Source: Chersky-267 sp963744115
Lineage (GTDB): Bacteria; Chloroflexota; Limnocylindria; Limnocylindrales; CSP1-4
Assembly (NCBI GenBank): GCA_963744115.1
Contig: CAVUSI010000003.1
Location: forward strand, 248,001 to 312,000
DNA length: 64,000 bases
Direction of reading: 5' to 3'
Part shown: piece by piece, positions 53,633 through 62,810 of the stretch
Position numbering within the stretch: the first letter of the stretch is position 1
How the letters are laid out: the number at the start of each line of letters is the position of its first letter
Notes under the pieces: model-generated
The model's database searches: none
Told to the model about the DNA's origin: nothing
What the model saw: the letters and a program-made list of their open reading frames with translations, nothing else
Position numbers and translations under genes: made by a program

Positions 53633-54114
53633 CTGAGGATGGCGTCGAGCTGACGCTGGAAGTCGGCCGCGCCGACCTGGCCGATCTGGCGCGAGACGAT
53701 CACCCCGTTGCGGTCGATGAAGTAGGTCTGGGGTGGGGCGACCACGCGCCAGGCCTTGGCGCGGGAACCGTCCGGATCGGTCACGCTCGGCCAGGCGGCG
53801 CCGGTCCTGGTCATGAACGCCTTCGCCGCGTCGTCGCTGTCCAGGTATACCGTACCGACGACGGCCAACCCGTCGGCTGCGTGGTCGGCGAGCGCCTGCT
53901 CGAACAGCGGGAACTCGTCCCGGCACGGGACGCACCACGACGCCCAGTAGTTCACGATCACGGGGCGCCCACGAAGGCTGGTCAGGTCGAACGGGGCGCC
54001 GTCGAGCGTCGTCCCGGTCAGGGCGGGTGCGGGGTCGCCCGCGCCGGCGCCGCTCGAGACGCTGCCGGACGGTCCGGCGCCGACGCCGCAGCCGGCAGCG
54101 AGGACGACGACCAA
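53629..54114 (-). CDS. TlpA/ResA-like thiol-disulfide redoxin (start unclear)
   Basis: A thioredoxin-fold protein with active site NYWASWCVPCRDEF (CVPC), then VGTVYLDSDDAAKAF and PPQTYFIDRNGVI (cis-Pro region). From the first recognised start, TTG 54114, the chain begins MVVVLAAGCG, too short for a signal peptide. The frame stays open upstream to the previous stop (54181), and codons there read VTFSPARRRPHLGLAAILG, ending in the lipobox AAGC. The true start is probably a non-standard codon or is hidden by an indel. Location at the head of the ABC genes and tail of the oxidase cluster suggests a role in oxidase or cytochrome maturation. Confidence 0.75.
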   Translation of the reverse strand: MVVVLAAGCGVGAGPSGSVSSGAGAGDPAPALTGTTLDGAPFDLTSLRGRPVIVNYWASWCVPCRDEFPLFEQALADHAADGLAVVGTVYLDSDDAAKAFMTRTGAAWPSVTDPDGSRAKAWRVVAPPQTYFIDRNGVIVSRQIGQVGAADFQRQLDAILR

Positions 54115-54180
54115 GAGGCCGAGGATCGCGGCGAGCCCGAGGTGTGGGCGCCGGCGCGCGGGACTGAACGTGACGGACCC

Positions 54181-55284
54181 CTACTTGACGGTCAGCTCCC
54201 CGACCATGTTCGGGTGGAAGGTGCAGACGAACTTGTAGGTCCCGGCGGCCAGCGCCGGGACGTTGTAGATGGCCGAGCTCACGCCGATGACCTTGTCACC
54301 GAGGAACGCCGTCACCCCGGCGGAGTCGAGGAACTCCATGTCGTGCGGGACGCTCGGATCGTTGTTGACGAAGGCGATCGTCCACGGCTTGCCGGCGGTC
54401 GCGGTCAGGGTGGCGGTATCGAACTGGACGCCCTGGACCGTCACCGTCACATCGGCCGGCGGCAGGCTCGGAGCGGCCGGGGCGGCCGATGTCCCGGGAG
54501 CGCCCGATCCGACCGGCCCGCCCGATCCGCCGGGGGCCGGGGAACCACCGGTCGACCCGTTCGCCGAGCCCGACGGGATGAGGCCGCTGTTGAGGATGAT
54601 AGCGAGCACGAACAGGGCCCCGAACAGGGCGAACGTGCCCTTCGGGACCCTCGGTGTAGGCATGCTCTCGAGGTGGCCGGTCCGATCGGCCGCCTCGGTG
54701 AGGTTGTACTCGGCGCGGGCGTCACGGAGCCAGCCGACCAGGCTGACGACCAGCATGATGAAGCCGACCGCCAGCAGCCAGCCGCCGAAGACGAGGCCGA
54801 ACAGGAGGGCGGCGGCGGCCAGGGCGGCCACGAACGGGCGGAACGACGGCCCGGGCATGTGGACGCCGGGCGGGGGTCCGCTGTGGACGACCGCGGGCAG
54901 CCGGTTCTCGGCCCCCGTCGCGCGATCGTAATCGCGCATCGCCTCCCGGCCCCAATACAGCAGCGTCAGGACCAGCGCCGCGAACCCCAGGAAGACCATG
55001 ACCCCGCCGAACACGAGCCCGAACAGGAGCAGCGCCGCCCCGATCGCCCCGAAGATCGGCGCGAGCGAAGGGCCGGGCATGTGGATGCCGGGCGGCGGGA
55101 CCGGCTTGACCTTGCCCTGCCCACGACGCTTCGGTCCGAGGAGCGTGACCCGCCACAGGAGCCAGGCCACGAACAGGACGACCAGGGCCAGGATGGCGAT
55201 CGGGATCAGCGCGATCAGCGAACCCCAATCCGGCGTGACGAACTTCGCCGTCAGGTCGAGGATCGAGTTCCAGATCTGCTCCAT
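54181..55284 (-). CDS. Duplicated CtaF-like subunit fused to a cupredoxin
   Basis: A 367-residue protein. An N-terminal helix (about 17-44) is followed by two copies of a subunit-IV (CtaF) module: PPPGIHMPGPSLAPIFGAIG and, about 70 residues later, PPPGVHMPGPSFRPFVAALA; each continues LLFGLVFGG and a second helix. After another helix and a Gly/Ser/Pro linker comes a cupredoxin (about 270-367) with PHDMEFLDSAG (His), FVCTFHPNM (Cys, His and Met). It sits in the oxidase cluster between the redoxin and the small subunit gene. Probably an accessory subunit that carries copper near CoxII. Confidence 0.85.
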   Translation of the reverse strand: MEQIWNSILDLTAKFVTPDWGSLIALIPIAILALVVLFVAWLLWRVTLLGPKRRGQGKVKPVPPPGIHMPGPSLAPIFGAIGAALLLFGLVFGGVMVFLGFAALVLTLLYWGREAMRDYDRATGAENRLPAVVHSGPPPGVHMPGPSFRPFVAALAAAALLFGLVFGGWLLAVGFIMLVVSLVGWLRDARAEYNLTEAADRTGHLESMPTPRVPKGTFALFGALFVLAIILNSGLIPSGSANGSTGGSPAPGGSGGPVGSGAPGTSAAPAAPSLPPADVTVTVQGVQFDTATLTATAGKPWTIAFVNNDPSVPHDMEFLDSAGVTAFLGDKVIGVSSAIYNVPALAAGTYKFVCTFHPNMVGELTVK

Positions 55285-55308
55285 GGTCGGCTGCGGTCGC
55301 TCGACGGA

Positions 55309-55488
55309 TCAGCCGTGCGGCGAGCCGATGGCCAGGACGTACGCCGCCATGGTCATCGCGATCGACAGCCCGTACAGCATCGCCGCGCCGCCGGCATCGT
55401 GGCTGACCGCCAGGTAGATCGTGGCTACCGTCGCGATCAGGAGTCCGAGCACGGCGACGTTGCGCGGATGGGCGATCGGATGTTCCAT
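55309..55488 (-). CDS. Small membrane subunit of the oxidase cluster
   Basis: A 59-residue protein with two hydrophobic helices (VAVLGLLIATVATIYLAV and MLYGLSIAMTMAAYVLAIG). ATG 55488 (MEHPIAHPRN) has GGAGG upstream. Its position between CoxIII and the CtaF-like gene suggests a small oxidase subunit, like other short CoxIV-type proteins. No sequence motif beyond that. Confidence 0.65.
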   Translation of the reverse strand: MEHPIAHPRNVAVLGLLIATVATIYLAVSHDAGGAAMLYGLSIAMTMAAYVLAIGSPHG

Positions 55489-55499
55489 CGGGTCCTCCG

Positions 55500-56143
<644 letters not shown>

Positions 56144-56147
<4 letters not shown>

Positions 56148-57799
56148 CCGTGGCCACCCCCGGCCAGTCCGTGGCGAGCGTCGAAGACCGGGCGCTCCGA
56201 CCGGATCTCAGGCAGCCGGTCGAAGTTGTACGGCGGCGGCGGCGATGAGGTCGCCCATTCGAGGGTGTTGCCCTCCCATGGGTCGTCGCCGGCCGGCTCG
56301 CCGTTGCGCAGCGTCGTGAACACGTTCCACAGGAACGGCAGCATGCTCAGCGCGATGGTGAAGCCACCGATCGTCGCCAGCAGGTTGAGGTCGCTCCAGC
56401 CGGCATCCGGCGAGTAGTTGGCGATCCGTCGGGGCATCCCGTCGAGACCCAGGATGTGCATCGGGAAGAAGGTCAGGTTGAAGCCGATGAACATGATCAC
56501 GAACTGGATCTTGCCCAGGCCCTCGCCGAGCTTTCGACCGAACATCTTGGGGAACCAGTAGTAGATCCCGGCGAAGACGCCGAACACGGACCCGCCGAAC
56601 AGGACGTAGTGCAGGTGGGCGACCACCCAGTACGTGTCGTGGAGCGCGAAGTCGACCGGCACCGCCGCGCTGAACGCACCGTTGATCCCGCCGATCAGGA
56701 ACATGGTCAGGAACCCGAGGGCGTACAGCATCGGCGTCGCGAACGACAGCTGGCCCTTGTACATCGTCGCGGTCCAGTTGAACATCTTGACCCCGGTCGG
56801 GATCGCGATGAGGAACGTCATGAAGCTGAAGAACCCGAGGGCGACCTGCCCGGTGGTGAACATGTGGTGGGCCCACACGCTGAACCCGAGGGCGCCGATC
56901 GCGGCCGTCGCGAAGACGAACGCCTTGTAGCCGAAGAGCGGCTTGCGGCTGAAGACCGGCAGGATCTCGCTGACGATGCCCATCGCCGGCAGGACCATGA
57001 TGTAGACGGCGGGATGCGAGTAGAACCAGAACACGTTCTGCCACAGGATCGCGCTGCCGCCGGTCGCCGGGTTGAAGAAGTGGCCGCCGTAGTTGCGGTC
57101 GATGAACAGCATGATCAGGGCGCTGGTCAGGACCGGGGTCGCCATCAGGACAAGCGTGCTCGTGACGAGGATCGTCCAGACCATGATCGGCATCCGGAAC
57201 ATCGTCATCCCGGGCGCCCGCATCTTGAAGATCGTGACCAGGAAGTTGATCGCACCCAGGATGGAGCTGGTGCCGATGAGGATGACCCCGACGATCCACA
57301 GGTCCTCGCCCACCCCTGAGTACTTGGCCTGGGCCAGCGGGCTGTAGCTCGTCCAGCCTGCCGCGGCTGCCCCGCCGACGAGGAACCCCGTCAGGATCAT
57401 GATCCCGGCCAGCGGCAGCATCCAGAACGACAGCGCGTTGATCCTCGGGAAGGCCATGTCGGGCGCGCCGATCATCAGCGGCACGACGTAGTTCCCGAAC
57501 CCGGCCAGGATCGGGATGATGAACAGGAACAGCATCAGCGAGGCGTGGATCGTGAACGCCTGGTTGTAGAACGACTCGCTGACGACCTTGAACCCGGGGG
57601 CCGCGAGTCCGTGCTCGATAAGTGCCGGCACGGCCAGCTGCGCCCGCACGACGAGGGCCAGGATCCCGCCAAGGAAGAACATCGCCAGCGAGTTGATCAG
57701 GTACAGGATCCCGATCTTCTTGTGGTCGGTCGTCGTGAGCCAGTCGTACAACCCGGCTCGGGCGCCGGTCGCGGCGGGCGTCAGGGCGGTCGTGGCCAT
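56144..57799 (-). CDS. ctaD: Cytochrome c oxidase subunit I (A2-type heme-copper oxidase)
   Basis: A 551-residue catalytic subunit with about twelve helices. The low-spin heme ligand lies in FTIHASLMLFLFIIPILAGF. CuB/active-site motif WFYSHPAVYIMVLPAMG has the His-Tyr pair, but the usual Glu of HPEVY is Ala and the YSHP sequence of A2 oxidases is present. WAHHMFTTG gives the other two CuB His, and WVVAHLHYVLFGG the heme a3 and a ligands. It reduces oxygen to water and pumps protons. Gene order III-I-II on the minus strand (II transcribed first). Confidence 0.95.
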
Positions 57800-57809
57800 C
57801 GAAGGCTCC

Positions 57810-58871
57810 TTACTTGACCGTCAGGGTGCCGGTCATGGCCGGATGGACCGAACAGGAGAACGTGTAGGCGCCAGCCTTGAGCGCGGGGACCGGGTAGACC
57901 CGGCTGTCGACGCCGGCGAAGATCTCGCCCTTGAAGACCTCCTGCCCGGCGCTGTCCGCGATCGCCACGTTGTGGGTGATCGACGGATCGTTGTTCTGGA
58001 ACTTGATCGTGAACGGCTTGTCGGCCGGCGCTTCGAGCGTCGTGGTGCTGAACTGGACGTCCTTCGCCGCGAGGTCGAGCTGGACCTCGCCGGCGCCGCC
58101 GCTCGGCGCCGGTGGCGGCGTCGCGTTCGCCTTGGCGATCTGAGCCGCCAGCCAGGTATCGTAGTCGGCCGGGCTGAGCGCCTTGACCGTGAACAGCATC
58201 GAGCCGTGATAGGTTCCGCACAGCTCGGCACACTGGCCGTTGAACGTCTGGCCCGCGTCGGCGGCGTCGACCATGAAGTCGAAGCTGTTGTTCACCCCCG
58301 GCACGACGTCGCGCTTGAAGAGGAACTTCGGGACGTAGAAGGCGTGGATGACGTCGTTCGACTTGAGCTGGAGGTGGACCGTCTCGCCGGCGGGGACGGT
58401 CATCTGCGGCTCGAGCTCCTGGAAGAGCACCGTCTGGCCGTCCGCCGAGAGGTACTCGAACGACCATTGGAACTGGGCCGCGACCGCCCGGACCTGGATG
58501 TCCGTCGGCGTCGTCGCCTGGACCTTCTGGAGCGCCGAGTAGGAGAACAGGAACATCACCGCGACGATGATCGCCGGGACGATCGTCCAGATGATCTCGA
58601 GCACGTTGTTGCCGTGGATCTGGGGCGGGAGCTCGGTGTCCGTCGGCTTCCGGCGATAGCGGATGACCGCGAAGATGATCAGCCCCTCGACCAGGACGAA
58701 GACGCCGACGGCGATCGCGAAGACGAACTCGTAGAGGCCGCGGACCTCCTTGCCCTGGCTGGTCACCGCCTCTGGCGGCTGCATGACCCCGCACCCCGAC
58801 AGCAGGGCTCCCGTTGCGACCAGCGCGACGACCGTCGCGAGGCGCGAGCGGGAGAGCCTGGGCAGCGACAT
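57810..58871 (-). CDS. ctaC: Cytochrome c oxidase subunit II with extra cupredoxin domain
   Basis: A 353-residue lipoprotein (signal ends LLSGCG). Two membrane helices (about 48-70 and 93-115) are followed by the CuA domain: QFQWSFEYLSADG, VIHAFYVPKFLFK and CAELCGTYHGSMLF supply the His, two Cys, His and Met of CuA. A linker then leads to a second cupredoxin (about 245-353), with Cu ligands in THNVAIADSAG and FSCSVHPAM. That module is close to those of the cytochrome c fusion (38074) and the CtaF-like protein (54181). ATG 58871 follows GAGGAC. A -10-like TATCAT lies at 58922-58927. Confidence 0.93.
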   Translation of the reverse strand: MSLPRLSRSRLATVVALVATGALLSGCGVMQPPEAVTSQGKEVRGLYEFVFAIAVGVFVLVEGLIIFAVIRYRRKPTDTELPPQIHGNNVLEIIWTIVPAIIVAVMFLFSYSALQKVQATTPTDIQVRAVAAQFQWSFEYLSADGQTVLFQELEPQMTVPAGETVHLQLKSNDVIHAFYVPKFLFKRDVVPGVNNSFDFMVDAADAGQTFNGQCAELCGTYHGSMLFTVKALSPADYDTWLAAQIAKANATPPPAPSGGAGEVQLDLAAKDVQFSTTTLEAPADKPFTIKFQNNDPSITHNVAIADSAGQEVFKGEIFAGVDSRVYPVPALKAGAYTFSCSVHPAMTGTLTVK

Positions 58872-59021
58872 GGGGTGGTGTCCTCGCGACTCGTGGGGCG
58901 GGGCAGGACAAGACGACGGTCATGATAGCGGCAGGCGGTCCACCGTGCCGGTCAAGCTGCAGGGGCCGGTGCACGACCCGCGGCACCGGCCGTCCGGGCG
59001 GATCGGAGGCAGAATGACGCC

Positions 59022-60047
59022 GTGATCCCCGTCCATGCCGGTCGTCCGGCCGTCCGCATCGGCCTCGCCACGACCCTGGGTGTCGGCTGGCTGGTCGCCC
59101 CGTCGGTCGTGGCCGCCCACGGCACGACCGGTCCCGTCCCGGTCCTGCCCGACGTCCTCCTGGCCTGGTCGTTCGATCCGACGATCGTGATCCCGCTCGC
59201 CGTCCTGGCGATCGGGTACGTCCTGGCGGTCCGCCACGTCGACGAGGCCCACCCGACCAATCCGGTCCCTCGCGCGCGGACCTTCTTCTGGCTGCTCGGC
59301 CTGGCGACGATCTTCGTGGCCCTGCAATCGCCGATCGAGCGCTACGACACCACGCTGTTCAGCATCCACATGATCCAGCACGTCCTGCTGATGCTGTTCG
59401 CGGCGCCGTTCCTCGCGCTCGGCGCTCCGATCACCCTGGTGCTCCGGACGGTCCGCCCGGAGACCCGCCGGCGGGTCGTCCTGCCCATCCTCCACTCGCT
59501 GCCGGTCCGGATCATCACGTTCCCGGTGATCACCTGGGTCCTCTTCGCCGCCGTGATGTGGGGGACCCATTTCTCGCCGATCTTCGAACGCTCGCTCGAG
59601 GAGCCGACGGTCCACCAGTTCGAGCACCTGCTGTACATCGTCACCGCCTGCCTGTTCTGGTGGCCGGTGGTCGCGCTCGACCCGAGCCCCTGGCGGATGC
59701 GCGAGCCCGCGCGGATCCTCTACACGTTCCTCCAGATGCCGCAGAACACGTTCCTCGGCCTGGCGATCATCAGCGCCCCAGCGCCGCTCTACTCGCACTA
59801 CGCGACGCTCGGCCTCGACTGGGGCCCGGGGCCGCTCGGCGACCAGCAGATGGCCGGGGCGGTCATGTGGGTCGTCGGCGACCTCGTCTTCCTCGTCGCG
59901 ATCCTCGGGATCGTCGTCGGCTGGATGCGCCGGGAAGAACGGGAGTCGGCCGCGGCCGACGCGCGCGAGGATCCCGCGCGGGCGGCGATCCGCGAACGTG
60001 AGACCCGGCTCGCCGAACGTCTCGCCCGGGAGCGAGGCGAGAGCTAG
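59022..60047 (+). CDS. ctaG: Cytochrome c oxidase assembly protein CtaG
   Basis: A 341-residue membrane protein of the DUF1404/CtaG (caa3) family with about seven helices. HMIQHVLLMLFAAPFLALG and HQFEHLLYIVTACLFWWPV hold conserved His residues. The C terminus is a charged cytoplasmic helix. It is needed for assembly of caa3-type oxidases in Bacillus. Divergent from CoxII. GTG 59022 has CAGAAT exactly 6 nt upstream and GGAGG 12 nt upstream. Confidence 0.9.
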   Translation: MIPVHAGRPAVRIGLATTLGVGWLVAPSVVAAHGTTGPVPVLPDVLLAWSFDPTIVIPLAVLAIGYVLAVRHVDEAHPTNPVPRARTFFWLLGLATIFVALQSPIERYDTTLFSIHMIQHVLLMLFAAPFLALGAPITLVLRTVRPETRRRVVLPILHSLPVRIITFPVITWVLFAAVMWGTHFSPIFERSLEEPTVHQFEHLLYIVTACLFWWPVVALDPSPWRMREPARILYTFLQMPQNTFLGLAIISAPAPLYSHYATLGLDWGPGPLGDQQMAGAVMWVVGDLVFLVAILGIVVGWMRREERESAAADAREDPARAAIRERETRLAERLARERGES

Positions 60048-60059
60048 GGATCCTCGCCC

Positions 60060-61061
60060 TCAGCCCGGGATCGGGCTCGTCAGGAGCTGGCGATAGCGGT
60101 CCGGGTCGACGTTCCCGCCGCTGACGATCGCGACCACCGGCCCGGTCTCGTCGGCCAGACCTGTCTCGTCCGCCCGATAGCGCAGCGCCGCCACCGTCAA
60201 CGCACCCGAGGGCTCGACGACGAGGCGGGCCTCCTCGGCCGCGATGCGTACGCCCGCGGCGATCTCCGCCTCCGACACGGTCACGATCCGATCGAGGAGC
60301 GCGCTGAGATGGGCGAACGTGCGCACCCCGAGCGACTGGGTCCGGGTCCCGTCGGCGATCGTCCGGCTGACCCGCTCAGCCGGCCACTCGACGATCCTGC
60401 CGGCCTCGAGCGACTCGCGAGCGTCGGCGGCCAGCTCCGGCTCCACGCCGATGATCCGACAGGCGGGCCGGACCGCCCGGACCGCGGCGGCCACGCCGCT
60501 CGCCAGGCCACCACCGCCGATCGGGACGAGGACCGCGGCCACGTCCGGCAGATCCTCGACGATCTCGAGCCCGCAGGTGCCCTGACCGGCGATGATCCGG
60601 TCGTCGTCGTAGGGCGGGATGACCGTCAGGCCACGCTCCTCTGCCAGGCGTTCGGCGACGAGCCGGCGCTCCTCGCTGGCCGGCCCGACCACGACGATCT
60701 CGGCCCCGTCCGCCTCGACGCGACGGCGCTTGATCTCCGGCGAATCGGACGGCATGACCACGACGGCCCGTGCGCCGAGCAGGCGTGCCGCCCGGGCCAC
60801 GCCCTGTGCATGGTTGCCGCTCGAGTAGGTGATCACCCCGCGGCCGCGCGCCTCCGCCGGGAGGCTGGCGACGGCGACGTAGGCGCCGCGGATCTTGAAC
60901 GCCCCGATCGGTTGGAGCGACTCGGCCTTGAGGTAGCGCCGTGGCGTCGGCCCGAACGGGAGCAGCGGGCTGCGGAGCGCGACCCCGTCGAGCGTCCTGG
61001 CGGCCGACCTGATGTCGTCGATCGAGACCAGGCGCGCGGCGTCGACGGCAGGCCGGGTCAT
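60060..61061 (-). CDS. Threonine/serine dehydratase (PLP enzyme)
   Basis: A 333-residue fold-type II PLP enzyme. The lysine that binds PLP is in IGAFKIRGAY. SSGNHAQGVA is the phosphate/substrate loop, and PIGGGGLASGVAA the PLP-phosphate glycine loop. It lacks the C-terminal ACT-like regulatory domain of biosynthetic IlvA, so it is of the catabolic type or a serine racemase-like enzyme. ATG 61061 (MTRPAVDAAR) overlaps the DksA-like stop by 4 nt. Confidence 0.88.
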   Translation of the reverse strand: MTRPAVDAARLVSIDDIRSAARTLDGVALRSPLLPFGPTPRRYLKAESLQPIGAFKIRGAYVAVASLPAEARGRGVITYSSGNHAQGVARAARLLGARAVVVMPSDSPEIKRRRVEADGAEIVVVGPASEERRLVAERLAEERGLTVIPPYDDDRIIAGQGTCGLEIVEDLPDVAAVLVPIGGGGLASGVAAAVRAVRPACRIIGVEPELAADARESLEAGRIVEWPAERVSRTIADGTRTQSLGVRTFAHLSALLDRIVTVSEAEIAAGVRIAAEEARLVVEPSGALTVAALRYRADETGLADETGPVVAIVSGGNVDPDRYRQLLTSPIPG

Positions 61062-61399
61062 CGGCCGTCGGCCGCCAGCTTCTGGCAGGCGATGCAGTAG
61101 GCCGCCCAGGGAAGGGCCTCGAGGCGCGCCGTGGCGATCTCGTTGCCGCACCGGAGGCACGTCCCGAAGGTTCCGGCGTCCAGCCTCGCGAGGGCGGCAT
61201 CGACCAGCTCGAGCTCCTTGGTCGCCTTGTCGTGGAGGGCGAGGTCGCGCTGCTGCGCGAACACCTGGCTGGCGGCGGCCGCCTGCGAGCCGTAGGTCAT
61301 CTGACCGGGCGCCTCGATCCCGGCGTCGAGCTCCGCACGGAGCCTGACGCGTTCGGCGTCGAGTGCGGCGCGAGCGGCCTGGGCGACGACGGGGTCCAT
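61058..61399 (-). CDS. DksA/TraR-type zinc-finger protein
   Basis: A 113-residue protein: an N-terminal coiled coil (ALDAERVRLRAELDAG...QQRDLALHDKATKELELVDA) and a C-terminal four-Cys zinc finger (CLRCGNEIATARLEALPWAA followed by YCIACQ). RNA polymerase binding and stress control are the family roles. ATG 61399 is chosen, since the longer frame to 61594 overlaps the YHS gene on the other strand. Divergent from the YHS gene. Confidence 0.85.
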   Translation of the reverse strand: MDPVVAQAARAALDAERVRLRAELDAGIEAPGQMTYGSQAAAASQVFAQQRDLALHDKATKELELVDAALARLDAGTFGTCLRCGNEIATARLEALPWAAYCIACQKLAADGR

Positions 61400-61442
61400 C
61401 TCGCGGATGCTACGCCGCGGTCCGCCGGGCCGTCGGGTCCGG

Positions 61443-61459
61443 TATACTCCCTGGGAGTA
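61443..61459 (+). promoter_or_regulatory. Promoter with overlapping CsoR-like palindrome
   Basis: TATACT (61443-61448) is a good -10 box. A perfect 7-1-7 inverted repeat, TACTCCC T GGGAGTA (61445-61459), overlaps it. G/C-tract palindromes of this kind are typical CsoR/RcnR-family operators, which would fit copper or other metal control of the YHS gene. The -35 box is not clear. Confidence 0.4.
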
Positions 61460-61499
61460 CCGGTCGCACGGCGCCGGACAGGGACCGAGGACGACGACG

Positions 61500-61685
61500 A
61501 TGATCGACGAGCGACCGAAGATGGCGACCGACCCGGTGTGCGGGATGACCGTCGACACGAGCACCTCCCAGCTCTCCGTGGCCCACGACGGCAAGGTCTA
61601 CTGGTTCTGCGGACGCGGCTGCCTGCTCGAGTTCCGCGACGATCCCGACAAGTACCTCGACCCGGCGTACACGCCGTCGATGTGA
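61500..61685 (+). CDS. Small YHS-domain protein
   Basis: A 61-residue protein. DPVCGMTVDTSTSQLSVAHD, then YWFCGRGCLLEFRDDPDKYL is a complete YHS domain, with three Cys (CGM, FCGRGC) that could bind a metal. Such small proteins go with copper and heavy-metal P-type ATPases. ATG 61500 has GAGG about 10 nt upstream. No metal pump is in the window. It is divergent from the DksA-like gene. Confidence 0.85.
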   Translation: MIDERPKMATDPVCGMTVDTSTSQLSVAHDGKVYWFCGRGCLLEFRDDPDKYLDPAYTPSM

Positions 61686-61848
61686 GCGCGGGGTCCGCGG
61701 CACGAGTGCCGGACCGGCCGCCGGCGCGCCGTCCGAGGAGCCGCGCCCCGATAAGCCGCAGCTAAGCGGTCGTCGGCACACTCGAAGTCCGACCCACATC
61801 CGCGACGAGGGTCGCGGCAGGGATCGCCCAGGGGCACGAGGAGACGAT

Positions 61849-62058
61849 GTGCCCATGTCCAGACTCCGGGATCCGCGGACGGTCGTCGGCGGCGTGCTCG
61901 TGACGGTGGGTGTGCTGTTCGCCTGCGTCGCGATGACCCAGGGCCCGGCGCTTGCCGGGATGCGCTGGGACGCATCCGGGCATCGGACCTCGGCGGCAGC
62001 AGGCGGCGGTCAGCGGTTGACCGCAGCCGCGCCGGTGGTGTCCGAGCTCAGCCGCTGA
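61849..62058 (+). CDS. Possible small membrane protein (low confidence)
   Basis: A 69-codon frame from GTG 61849, behind GAGGAG, or 67 from ATG 61855. It has one hydrophobic helix (TVVGGVLVTVGVLFACVAMT) and an Ala/Gly-rich end that overlaps the last 49 nt of the polyamine permease on the other strand. The overlap weakens the case. This is the only thing seen in the 324-nt gap 61686-62009. Confidence 0.3.
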   Translation: MPMSRLRDPRTVVGGVLVTVGVLFACVAMTQGPALAGMRWDASGHRTSAAAGGGQRLTAAAPVVSELSR

Positions 62059-62801
62059 GCGAAGTAGACCGGGATCACCGACAGGAGGATCAGACCGAGC
62101 GCCACCACATTGACGATGGGCCGTTGGTTCGGCAGCCGAAGGTGATTGAGGATCCAGATCGGGATCGTCTCCTGGGTCCCGGCGGTGAAGGTCGTGACGA
62201 TGACCTCGTCGAACGACAGCGCGAAGGCAAGGAGCGCAGCGGCGATGATCGCGGTCCGGAGCACCGGGAAGGTGACGTGTCGGAACGTCTGCCAGGTATC
62301 AGCGCCAAGGTCCATCGACGCCTCTTCGATCGAATGGGACGATCGGCGGAGCCGCGCGATGACGTTGTTGTAGACGACGACCACGCAGAACGTCGCATGG
62401 CCGACGACGATGGTCAGCGTCCCGAACGGGACGCCGAAGTTGTGGAAGCTCGCGTTGAGCGCCATTCCCGTGATGATCCCGGGCAGGGCGATCGGCAGGA
62501 CGAGAGCGAGTGAGAGCACGCCACGTCCGAAGAACCGGAAGCGGTGGACGGCCAGTGAGACGAGCGACCCGAGCAGCAGCGCGAGGAGCGTCGCCTCGAG
62601 CCCGACCGTGACCGAGAGGACGAAGGCGTCGCGGACGCTCGTGCTCGCGAATGCCTCGCCGAACCACTTGAGGCTGTATTCCTGGATCGGCCAGATCTGG
62701 ACGCGTTGCGCGTTGAACGCATAGAGCCCGATGACGACCAGCGGCAGATACAGGAAGCCGAGCGTGAGCCCGGTCGCGACACGGAGAAGGACCCGGCTCA
62801 C
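62010..62801 (-). CDS. Polyamine-type ABC transporter permease (PotC-like)
   Basis: A 263-residue permease with six helices. The PotC/BPD motif is SIEEASMDLGADTWQTFRHV, then TFPVLRTAIIAAALLAFALS and DEVIVTTFTAGTQETIPIWI, the last a PotC hallmark. It pairs with the PotB-like gene 9 nt upstream and the binding-protein gene beyond. Start GTG 62801. No ATPase is within the window. Confidence 0.88.
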   Translation of the reverse strand: MSRVLLRVATGLTLGFLYLPLVVIGLYAFNAQRVQIWPIQEYSLKWFGEAFASTSVRDAFVLSVTVGLEATLLALLLGSLVSLAVHRFRFFGRGVLSLALVLPIALPGIITGMALNASFHNFGVPFGTLTIVVGHATFCVVVVYNNVIARLRRSSHSIEEASMDLGADTWQTFRHVTFPVLRTAIIAAALLAFALSFDEVIVTTFTAGTQETIPIWILNHLRLPNQRPIVNVVALGLILLSVIPVYFAQRLSSDTTGAAAVNR

Positions 62802-62810
62802 GCCCCTGCC

